Shown here in pieces: positions 57,332 through 64,000 of a stretch of DNA of 64,000 bases. This DNA is from Actinomycetota bacterium (GTDB taxonomy: Bacteria; Actinomycetota; Actinomycetes; Nanopelagicales; Nanopelagicaceae). The stretch spans positions 43,742 through 107,741 of the forward strand of contig WLPT01000004.1 in NCBI GenBank assembly GCA_009698675.1, given 5' to 3'. The translations under genes and the position numbers were made by a program. The notes under the pieces are model-generated. The model made no database searches, was not told where the DNA came from, and was given only the letters and a program-made list of their open reading frames with translations. Within the stretch, counting starts at the first letter, position 1; each line of letters opens with the position of its first letter.

Positions 57332-58470
57332 AGCTTCCTTTAGGATTTAGATCGGCATCTGTTGGCGCAGGTTTGAAGAGCTCTGCCGCGCTAGATTTGA
57401 CTGTGATTGAGAATCAAGGTCCACGCTTTGATTCGGCCGCGGTTTTCACAACCAATAAGATCGTTGCCGCTCCTGTGACATGGTCAAAGCAAGTAGCAAA
57501 GGCCGGCATCGTTCGGGCCGTAGTTCTTAACTCTGGGGGAGCCAATGCATGTACTGGTGCGCAGGGCTTTGCAGATACGCATAAAACGGCCGAACGCGTC
57601 GGTGAACTTCTTAATATTTCATCGGGTGAAGTGATTGTCTGCTCGACAGGTCTAATTGGCGAGTTTCTGCCTATGTCGAAAATTCTAAATGGGTTAGACG
57701 CGCTCCTTCCTGTGTTGAGCAACGAGGGTTTAGAAAGTAGCGCGAGAGCAATAATGACCACCGATTCTGTTCCAAAAATTGCAACTACCTCAAATCACGG
57801 TGTCGAATTTGCTGGAATTGCTAAAGGGGCGGGAATGTTAGCTCCAGCCCTTGCCACGATGCTTTGCGTCGTAATGACAGATGCAGAAATATCGGAGCAG
57901 GCGCAAGAGGTTTTCAATCGCGCCATAGATCGAACTTTCAACCGAATAGATTCCGATGGATGCACATCAACCAATGACACGGTTTTATTGATGTCATCGG
58001 GTGCTAGCAAAGTTTCTATCTCAGATTTGCAACTCGAAGAGCTACTCATGCAGATATGTAGTTCACTTGCAGCCCAGCTTATTGCCGATGCTGAAGGCTC
58101 TACTAAAACCATATCGATCAATGTAGTTAATGCTCTTTCTGAGACCGACGCAGTCCAAGTGGGACGTGCATGTGCGCGAAATAACCTACTCAAAGCTGCA
58201 ATCTTCGGAGGCGATCCCAATTGGGGTCGTGTATTAGCCGCCGTCGGTACTGCCGATGCATATCTAGATCCACTTATCATCGATGTCAAGTTGAATGGTG
58301 TTCAAGTGTGTACTAACAGCGCACCAGATGCAGATAAGTCGCGTGTTAGTTTTGCGCAACGTCTATTTGAAATTGCTATCGATTTGAAAGTTGGAACACA
58401 TTCGGCCACGATTTTAAGCAATGATTTAACACATGATTACGTTCATGAGAATTCGGCGTACTCAACGTGA
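57328..58470 (+). CDS. argJ: Ornithine acetyltransferase ArgJ
   Basis: ArgJ (380 aa) moves the acetyl group from N-acetylornithine to glutamate, giving the recycling arginine pathway. It is made as a precursor that cuts itself; the cleavage and nucleophile site is T177 in KGAGMLAPALATML. NSGGANACTG and DGCTSTNDTVLLM are family blocks, and NNLLKAAIFGGDPNWGR lies in the beta chain. Whether it can also use acetyl-CoA (bifunctional type) is not certain from sequence. It overlaps argC and argB by 4 nt each. Confidence 0.97.
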   Translation: MKLPLGFRSASVGAGLKSSAALDLTVIENQGPRFDSAAVFTTNKIVAAPVTWSKQVAKAGIVRAVVLNSGGANACTGAQGFADTHKTAERVGELLNISSGEVIVCSTGLIGEFLPMSKILNGLDALLPVLSNEGLESSARAIMTTDSVPKIATTSNHGVEFAGIAKGAGMLAPALATMLCVVMTDAEISEQAQEVFNRAIDRTFNRIDSDGCTSTNDTVLLMSSGASKVSISDLQLEELLMQICSSLAAQLIADAEGSTKTISINVVNALSETDAVQVGRACARNNLLKAAIFGGDPNWGRVLAAVGTADAYLDPLIIDVKLNGVQVCTNSAPDADKSRVSFAQRLFEIAIDLKVGTHSATILSNDLTHDYVHENSAYST

Positions 58471-59252
58471 TCGTTGTTAAATTTGGTGGACATGCGATGA
58501 AAGATGAGGCAGGTGCCTTTGCCTGCGCGATCGCCGCTGCTCTTGAATCAGGAGTGCAAGTGGTAATTGTCCATGGTGGCGGACCTCAAATAGATGCTGC
58601 CCTTGAAGCCAAAGCAATCGTAAGTCAATGGATTGGTGGCTTTCGTGTTACACCTCAAGAGGTCTTCGATGTTGTTGAAGATGTATTAGTCAATCAAGTA
58701 GGCCCAAAAGTTGCCGCAGCTTTGTCTAAGGCTGGAATCAAAGCACAGGCCATGTCTGCGCGTACTTTACCCACAGTAATTGCAACAAAACGAACCACTC
58801 TCATAGATGGGAGCAAGGCCGATCTTGGTTTAGTGGGCGATGTTGTTGCGGTCAATCCTGCGCAGATTTTAGAACTACTCGAACGCGCAGTTGTTCCAGT
58901 GGTCGCACCGATCTCCTCGGCAGAGGATCTGATAACTGGGCTAAATGTAAATGCCGATTTTGTCGCATCAGCGATAGCTGCAGCACTTGAGGCTTCCTCG
59001 TTAATTGTGATGACGGATGTAACTGGAATCTATCGTCATTGGCCAGATAAAGATTCTCTCATCGATTCAATCTGCGCTAACGAGCTCGAATCCATTAAAA
59101 ACAGCTTTGCCCAAGGTATGGCACCAAAGGTGCAGGCGGCACTAGATGCCATTGCACTTGGGGCAAAGGCGGTAAGAATTATCGATGGAACAGATCCTGA
59201 TAGTTTTGCTGCAGCATTATCTGGCCGAGGCGGAACTTTGGTAGTTGCATGA
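58467..59252 (+). CDS. argB: Acetylglutamate kinase
   Basis: ArgB (261 aa) phosphorylates N-acetylglutamate. It starts with GTG (GTGA overlap with argJ) and reads IVVKFGGHAM, IVHGGGPQI, GGFRVTPQEVFDVVEDVL, then VNADFVASAIAAAL and LIVMTDVTGIYRHWPDKDSLI. The form is short and lacks the N-terminal helix of about 20-30 residues found in arginine-inhibited hexameric ArgB, so it may be insensitive to feedback inhibition by arginine. That would leave ArgR as the main control; this is inference. Confidence 0.95.
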   Translation: MIVVKFGGHAMKDEAGAFACAIAAALESGVQVVIVHGGGPQIDAALEAKAIVSQWIGGFRVTPQEVFDVVEDVLVNQVGPKVAAALSKAGIKAQAMSARTLPTVIATKRTTLIDGSKADLGLVGDVVAVNPAQILELLERAVVPVVAPISSAEDLITGLNVNADFVASAIAAALEASSLIVMTDVTGIYRHWPDKDSLIDSICANELESIKNSFAQGMAPKVQAALDAIALGAKAVRIIDGTDPDSFAAALSGRGGTLVVA

Positions 59253-60418
59253 GCAATAAAGAGATGTTGCAGCTTTGGAAATCGACGATGCAGAACAACT
59301 ATGGCACACCACCCCTAGCTCTGGTTAAAGGCAAGGGAATTGTTGTAGAGGATTCTGATGGCAAGCTTTATCTAGACTTCCTAGGTGGAATTGCAACAAA
59401 TATTCTTGGCCATGGCCATCCAGCAATTGTTAAGGCCGTAACTAGCCAAATTTCCAAGCTCGGACACGTGAGTAATCTCTATGCACATCCAAATGCCATT
59501 GCTTTAGCGCAGAGATTGATTGTGATGACGGGGGATAAAAATGCAAAAGTATTCTTCTGCCAATCTGGAGCCGAAGCTAATGAAGCGGCGTTGAAACTCT
59601 CCCGAAAAACAGGCAGGACAAAGATTGTTGCAACACAAGGGGCATTCCATGGGCGCACAATGGGTGCGCTCTCACTAACCGGGCAGGCTAATAAGCGTGA
59701 AGCCTTTCTTCCCTTAATTAAAGGCGTAAAACATGTACCTTTCGGCGATATTGATGCCATGCGAGGTGCGGTAACTAAGAAGAGCGCAATGGTGATAGTC
59801 GAACCAATTTTGGGTGAGGCTGGCGTAATCGTTCCGCCAGATGACTACTTGCGTGGAGTTCGACAGATATGTGATGAAAAGGGAGCGCTTCTGGTAATCG
59901 ATGCAGTGCAAACTGGAATGGGCCGCACTGGAGATTGGTTTGGATACGAGTACTCCGGAATCAAGCCAGATGTAATCACTCTTGCTAAAGGTCTTGGTGG
60001 AGGTCTTCCACTTGGGGCAATGATTGCACTTGGTAAATCTGCCGATCTTTTTCAAGCAGGAGAGCATGGCTCTACGTTTGGTGGAAACCCTGTAACAACT
60101 GCTGCAAGTCTGGCTGTGATCGAATTTATTGAAGCTAAAGATATTTTAGCTAAAGTGCAGAGGCAGGGAGCATATTTGATTCAAGAGCTCGCAATGATTG
60201 AGGGAGTCAAAGAGGTACGCGGTGCTGGCTTGCTAATCGGTATTGAGCTAGAAACATTTAAAGCTTCGGATGTTGTTAACGCATTACGAGAAAACGGCGT
60301 TCTTGCAAATGCTGCCAACGAATCCACAATTCGATTGGCGCCAGCGCTAATCGTCTCAGATTCCCAAATTGATAAATTTATTGCAATCTTCAGGAAGGTG
60401 ATGAAAAATGCTCAATAG
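59249..60418 (+). CDS. argD: Acetylornithine aminotransferase
   Basis: ArgD (389 aa) is a PLP class III aminotransferase that makes N-acetylornithine from the semialdehyde and glutamate. Conserved blocks are FLGGIATNILGHGHPAI, FFCQSGAEANEAALKLSRK, AFHGRTMGALSLTGQ and DAVQTGMGRTGDWFGYE. The PLP lysine is in TLAKGLGGGLPLGAM. It overlaps argB by 4 nt and argR by 11 nt. argF, which commonly follows argD in actinobacteria, is missing. Confidence 0.97.
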   Translation: MSNKEMLQLWKSTMQNNYGTPPLALVKGKGIVVEDSDGKLYLDFLGGIATNILGHGHPAIVKAVTSQISKLGHVSNLYAHPNAIALAQRLIVMTGDKNAKVFFCQSGAEANEAALKLSRKTGRTKIVATQGAFHGRTMGALSLTGQANKREAFLPLIKGVKHVPFGDIDAMRGAVTKKSAMVIVEPILGEAGVIVPPDDYLRGVRQICDEKGALLVIDAVQTGMGRTGDWFGYEYSGIKPDVITLAKGLGGGLPLGAMIALGKSADLFQAGEHGSTFGGNPVTTAASLAVIEFIEAKDILAKVQRQGAYLIQELAMIEGVKEVRGAGLLIGIELETFKASDVVNALRENGVLANAANESTIRLAPALIVSDSQIDKFIAIFRKVMKNAQ

Positions 60419-60890
60419 TGCACAATCTGTCTCTGCGCGCAGAGTGAAGGCGATAACGCTTATTCAAGCGGGCTTGGTACATTCCCAATCAGATTTAGTA
60501 TCTCTACTCAAGAAATCTGGGTACAAGGTCACACAAGCTACTGCTAGTCGCGATCTAGAGGAGATTGGCGCTATCCGTTCACGAAATGCCGATGGTGAAA
60601 CAACCTATGAGATCCGCGAGAGTGCAGATGATGCAATCGCTCGCAGCACACCTGTGCCATCGAAGTTAATATTATCCGTTGATCACAGTGCAAATTTGGC
60701 GGTGATTCATACTCCACCTGGAGCGGCGCAGTTTTTGGCAAGCTCTTTAGATCATGCAGGGCTAACCGGAGTGATCGGCACAATCGCCGGTGACGACACG
60801 ATTATTCTTGTATCCAAGAAAGCCACTGGTGGAGCCAATTTAGCGAAAGAATTGCTCTCATATGCACGTGGCGATGGAAAGAGGAAGTAA
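60408..60890 (+). CDS. argR: Arginine repressor ArgR
   Basis: ArgR (160 aa) is the arginine-responsive hexameric repressor. The N-terminal winged helix (about 8-75) includes SQSDLVSLLKKSGYKVTQATASRDLEEIGA. The C-terminal arginine-binding and oligomerisation domain has HTPPGAAQFLASSLDH and GTIAGDDTIILV, where the GDD pair contacts arginine. AGGAAGG 9 nt upstream lies in argD. As part of the arg operon it would repress its own synthesis through the operator before argC. Confidence 0.96.
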   Translation: MLNSAQSVSARRVKAITLIQAGLVHSQSDLVSLLKKSGYKVTQATASRDLEEIGAIRSRNADGETTYEIRESADDAIARSTPVPSKLILSVDHSANLAVIHTPPGAAQFLASSLDHAGLTGVIGTIAGDDTIILVSKKATGGANLAKELLSYARGDGKRK

Positions 60891-62317
60891 TGGCGCTTTG
60901 GGGCGGACGTTTCACGCAGGCAGCGCAGGAGTCGGCCTTTGCCCTTTCCAGAAGTGTGCACTTCGACTGGCGCTTGGCGCCGTATGACCTGCGCTCATCC
61001 ATCGCCCACCTTGCAGTTCTAAATAAGAGTTCGCTGATTCAAGCCAAAGATGCCGATTCGATACTTGGCGCCCTAAAAGAGCTTGCCAGAGAGGTCGTCG
61101 ATGGCAGTTTCCTGCCAATAGATTCGGATGAAGATGTGCATAGCGCGCTAGAACGTGGTTTAACCGAGAAAATTGGGGCCGTTGGTGGCGCCCTCAGAGC
61201 CGGACGATCACGAAATGATCAAGTAACGACAGATCTACGTCTCTTTGCAATCGATCACATGTTAGAAGTTGCGGCATTAATCACCAAACTTCAAACTTCG
61301 ATTTTAGATAAGGCATCTGAGTACATCAACGATCCAGCCCCTGGATTTACACATATTCAACATGCACAGCCGATCTCATTTGGCCACGAGTTAGCAAAAC
61401 ATGCCCATGCATTTGCAAGAGATCTCGATCGAATTAGTGATTGGCACGCACGCGCTGCCATTAGCTCGCTGGGGGCGGGTGCACTCTCAGGATCATCCTT
61501 ACCTCTCGATCCCGTATTCACCGCGAGTAATCTAGGTTTCACTAGTACGTTTGCAAATAGTATCGATGCGGTAAGTGATCGCGATTACGTAGCTGAGGCC
61601 CTATTTATCTGCGCGATGGTCGGCGTTCATCTCTCGCGAATTGGGGAAGAGTGGACGTTGTGGTCATCAACGGAGTTTGCCTGGGCAAGAGTTGCTGATG
61701 CATACTCAACAGGTTCATCGATCATGCCACAGAAAAAGAATCCAGATATGGCCGAGTTAGCACGTGGCAAAACTGGAAGACTCGTAGGAAATTTAATGGC
61801 GCTCTTAACTACTCTTAAGGCGCTGCCATTTGCTTACAACAGGGATTTGCAAGAGGACAAAGAGCCACTCTTTGACAGCATCGATACATTGCTTCTAGTT
61901 TTGCCGGCCGTTACTGGAATGGTGGCAACGACCGAGTTCGATCGGGAGAAAATGGCACTTGACGCACCAGCCGGCTTTTCACTTGCTACTGAAGTTGCAG
62001 ATTACTTGGCAAAGAAGTTAGTTCCATTTTCACAAGCTCACGAGGCAGCGGGCCGTTGTGTTGCCTTATGCGAATCAACCGGTCGCCAACTGCATCAATT
62101 AACCGATGCAGAGTTTCTTGGAGTGCACCCGCACCTCGATGGGGGAGTACGCACGAGCCTGACCGTTCATGGTGCAATTAACTCCAGGACTACCGCTGGT
62201 GGAACGGCTCCCACACTAGTAGCGGCTCAAATTAAAAATGCACAGCAATCCAACACACAAACTATGGAGAAAATTGCCAGCATGCAGAGGTTGTTTTCAG
62301 AGATGATGAGCACATGA
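60890..62317 (+). CDS. argH: Argininosuccinate lyase
   Basis: ArgH (475 aa) cleaves argininosuccinate to arginine and fumarate. It begins MALWGGRF, with SDEDVHSALERGLTEKIG, AGRSRNDQVTTDLRL, and the signature GSSIMPQKKNPD at about 275-286 holding the catalytic serine loop. HIQHAQPISFGHEL carries the conserved His. It overlaps argR by one base and tyrS by 4 nt. argG, which makes its substrate, is not in the window. Confidence 0.97.
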   Translation: MALWGGRFTQAAQESAFALSRSVHFDWRLAPYDLRSSIAHLAVLNKSSLIQAKDADSILGALKELAREVVDGSFLPIDSDEDVHSALERGLTEKIGAVGGALRAGRSRNDQVTTDLRLFAIDHMLEVAALITKLQTSILDKASEYINDPAPGFTHIQHAQPISFGHELAKHAHAFARDLDRISDWHARAAISSLGAGALSGSSLPLDPVFTASNLGFTSTFANSIDAVSDRDYVAEALFICAMVGVHLSRIGEEWTLWSSTEFAWARVADAYSTGSSIMPQKKNPDMAELARGKTGRLVGNLMALLTTLKALPFAYNRDLQEDKEPLFDSIDTLLLVLPAVTGMVATTEFDREKMALDAPAGFSLATEVADYLAKKLVPFSQAHEAAGRCVALCESTGRQLHQLTDAEFLGVHPHLDGGVRTSLTVHGAINSRTTAGGTAPTLVAAQIKNAQQSNTQTMEKIASMQRLFSEMMST

Positions 62318-63579
62318 ACCTAATTCAAGATCTTGCCTGGCGTGGCCTTGTTGCGCAATCTACCGATGAAAAAGCCCTTGATCTGGCGCTTAATAAGCCC
62401 ATTACTCTCTATGTCGGCTTTGATCCAACTGCGCCATCACTACACGTAGGCAACCTTGTTGTTCTTCTGGTTTTGCGTCGCTTTCAGCTAGCCGGTCATA
62501 ATCCAATCGCCTTAGTTGGAGGAGCCACTGGACTTGTTGGCGATCCCAGCGGTCGCAATGACGAGCGCACGTTAAATAGTTCTGAAGTTGTTGAAGGTTG
62601 GGTGAAGGGAATACGTAAACAGGTATCGGCTTTTTTGGATTTTGATTCGAAAGTCAATCCAGCTGTTGTAGTCAACAACTTGGATTGGACCTCACCATTG
62701 AGTGCCATTGAGTTTCTGCGCGATATAGGAAAACATTTCTCGGTTAATCAAATGCTTGCAAAGGACTCTGTATCTTCAAGGTTAGAGGCGGGCGGAATTT
62801 CATACACTGAGTTTTCCTACCAAGTTCTGCAGTCCTATGATTATTTAGAGTTGTTCCGTCGCAATGACTGCACTTTACAACTAGGTGGTTCTGATCAGTG
62901 GGGCAATATTGTTGCTGGCCTGGATCTGATCCGTAGAGTTGAATCGGGGAGTGCACATGCTTTAACAGTTCCACTCTTAACGAAATCAGATGGCTCTAAA
63001 TTTGGAAAAACAGCTGGTGGAAGTATTTGGTTGGATCCAACAATGACCTCGCCTTATGCTTTCTTTCAATTCTGGTTAAATACCGAAGATCGCGATGTGA
63101 TTAATTTCCTAAAGGTCTTCTCATTTAAGAGCCACGAGGAGATATCACAGTTAGAGATGGCACATTCGGAAAATCCTGGTTTGCGTGTGGCGCATCGAGA
63201 ACTGGCCCGCGAGTTAACAACTCTTGTACATGGTGGCGATGTAACTGAACGCGTTGAATCGGCATCGCGCGCACTTTTTGGCCAGGGCGATCTCGCCGAA
63301 CTAGATGAAGAGACCCTTGCTAGTGCATTGGCAGAACTTCCTCGAACAATCATTGCTAAGGATCAAGAGATTCCCACGTGGGTGGATCTCTTAGCGGCAA
63401 CTGGAGTCGTTGACTCGAAATCGGCAGCTCGACGCGTGGTCAAAGATGGTGGCGCATATCTCAATAATGAAAAAATACAATCGGAGGATTTTGCTCCTAC
63501 AAAAGAGGCGTTTTTATGTGGCAAATATGCGGTTTTACGCAAAGGCAAGCGCGACTTGGCGGCCGTTGAATTAATCTAG
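62314..63579 (+). CDS. tyrS: Tyrosine--tRNA ligase
   Basis: TyrS (421 aa), class I synthetase. The HIGH-type motif is HVGN (44-47) in PTAPSLHVGNLVV; the KMSKS-type loop is KFGKT (229-233). GGSDQWGNIVAGLDLIRR binds tyrosine. The C-terminal S4-like RNA-binding domain (about 350-421) contains DLLAATGVVDSKSAARRVVKDGGAYLNNE. It is joined to argH by an ATGA overlap, so it appears to be the last gene of the arg operon. No terminator is obvious before the rRNA promoters. Confidence 0.97.
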   Translation: MNLIQDLAWRGLVAQSTDEKALDLALNKPITLYVGFDPTAPSLHVGNLVVLLVLRRFQLAGHNPIALVGGATGLVGDPSGRNDERTLNSSEVVEGWVKGIRKQVSAFLDFDSKVNPAVVVNNLDWTSPLSAIEFLRDIGKHFSVNQMLAKDSVSSRLEAGGISYTEFSYQVLQSYDYLELFRRNDCTLQLGGSDQWGNIVAGLDLIRRVESGSAHALTVPLLTKSDGSKFGKTAGGSIWLDPTMTSPYAFFQFWLNTEDRDVINFLKVFSFKSHEEISQLEMAHSENPGLRVAHRELARELTTLVHGGDVTERVESASRALFGQGDLAELDEETLASALAELPRTIIAKDQEIPTWVDLLAATGVVDSKSAARRVVKDGGAYLNNEKIQSEDFAPTKEAFLCGKYAVLRKGKRDLAAVELI

Positions 63580-63662
63580 TTTTAAGACATAGCTCCTAAA
63601 ACCTTAGCCCGCTAACGGAATTACAGGCACATCTAGAGTCACAATAGGCCTAAGATCCCGAT

Positions 63663-63691
63663 TTGACCCTAGTAATAGCGCGGGCTATAGT
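63663..63691 (+). promoter_or_regulatory. rRNA operon promoter P1
   Basis: TTGACC (63663-63668), a 17-bp spacer, and TATAGT (63686-63691): the closest match to the SigA consensus in the window. It lies about 85 bp after tyrS and reads toward the rRNA leader. Confidence 0.75.
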
Positions 63692-63768
63692 TACACTCTT
63701 GTTGTGAATCGGACGATTTAGGCCGAACAGCATCGATTATCAGCTCTAGTTCATCGTTTTGGCCCAGT

Positions 63769-63798
63769 TTGACCGTGGCCGCATGTATGGACTAGGTT
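63769..63798 (+). promoter_or_regulatory. rRNA operon promoter P2
   Basis: TTGACC (63769-63774), an 18-bp spacer, and TAGGTT (63793-63798). The -35 is identical to that of P1, 106 bp upstream; tandem promoters are usual for rRNA operons. Confidence 0.65.
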
Positions 63799-64000
63799 TG
63801 GCAGTCTGCCCTGAAAACAGGAGAAACCCTGGGACCAGTGCGCATCCGTACCTTGAGAACTCAACAGCGTGCCATAAGTCAATGCAATATATGCCATCAA
63901 GTGGCTCTATTTGACATGCTTTAAATAGCGAAAAATCATTGTTTTACTTTGGTTTTTGGACAATACCCACGGCAAAAGAAATACTTCAATGAGGTATGAC

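Larger units (their letters stand above)
63580..64000 (+). other. rRNA operon promoter and leader region, no protein gene
   Basis: 421 bp without a credible protein gene. It holds two strong promoters and a leader including CCTTGAGAACTCAACAGCGT (63851-63870), a sequence typical of actinobacterial rRNA leaders and spacers, with the palindrome TTGAG-AA-CTCAA. A further TTGACA at 63911-63916 lacks a good -10 partner. The 16S rRNA 5' end is not reached inside the window. Confidence 0.75.

Noticed and set aside
57795..58289. 164-codon minus-strand frame opposite argJ
   Set aside because: Shadow of argJ; no motifs and no ribosome-binding site.
63911..63939. Third rRNA promoter at TTGACA 63911
   Set aside because: No acceptable -10 box at 16-19 bp; it may be part of the leader or a processing site.

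Overview
This window is a compact block of core genes from an actinobacterium of moderate GC. The actinobacterial signature is clear: RbpA, the rapZ-yvcK-whiA trio, an ANTAR response regulator of the PdtaR type, a fabG plus InhA-type fabI pair, a SufR-led suf operon, a DUF3099 protein, and a tkt-tal-pgi cluster beside ctaA. Very short gaps, many 1-4 nt overlaps and moderate GC suggest a streamlined lineage such as the freshwater acI group (Nanopelagicales). That placement is inference from gene content, not a measured phylogeny.

Layout. 1-9.5 kb (+): 3' part of lgt, a VIT/CCC1 metal transporter, gltB-gltD, pyk, a tRNA with Leu (CAA) anticodon, and an ANTAR response regulator. 9.6-14.4 kb (+): a five-gene branched-chain amino acid ABC importer (liv). 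14.4-18.7 kb: thioesterase (-), polA (+), MFS transporter (-). 18.8-30.5 kb (+): rpsA, coaE, uvrB, uvrA, uvrC, rapZ, yvcK, whiA. 30.7-34.3 kb (+): gap, pgk, tpiA, secG, rbpA. 34.3-39.9 kb (-): ctaA, tkt, tal, pgi. 39.9-46.2 kb (+): sufR-B-D-ferredoxin-C-S-U-T. 46.2-49.0 kb: ABC exporter (+), then SURF1 and DUF3099 (-). 49.1-56.3 kb (+): fabG-fabI, infC-rpmI-rplT, an rRNA methyltransferase, pheS-pheT. 56.3-63.6 kb (+): argC-J-B-D-R-H-tyrS. 63.6-64.0 kb: promoter and leader region of an rRNA operon whose 16S gene would start beyond the window.

How the parts work together. Central carbon flux (pyk, gap-pgk-tpi, pgi-tal-tkt), ammonium and amino acid supply (gltBD, liv, arg), Fe-S and heme A biogenesis (suf, ctaA, SURF1), UvrABC repair, and translation (rpsA, infC-rpmI-rplT, pheST, tyrS, rrn) are all represented. 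No mobile element, prophage, CRISPR array or defence island is visible.

The unusual content is mostly regulatory architecture. Ten genes carry a TANNNT hexamer exactly 6 nt before ATG, the signature of leaderless transcription. In four of them the upstream gene's stop codon forms the start of that hexamer, giving an invariant 9-nt gap. infC has no canonical start codon and seems to begin at GTC. The tRNA with anticodon CAA has a class I (short) variable loop and ends one base before the ATG of the ANTAR regulator. Three of four convergent gene pairs share interlocked stop codons. An ARG-box-like repeat with a 20-bp period covers the leaderless argC promoter.
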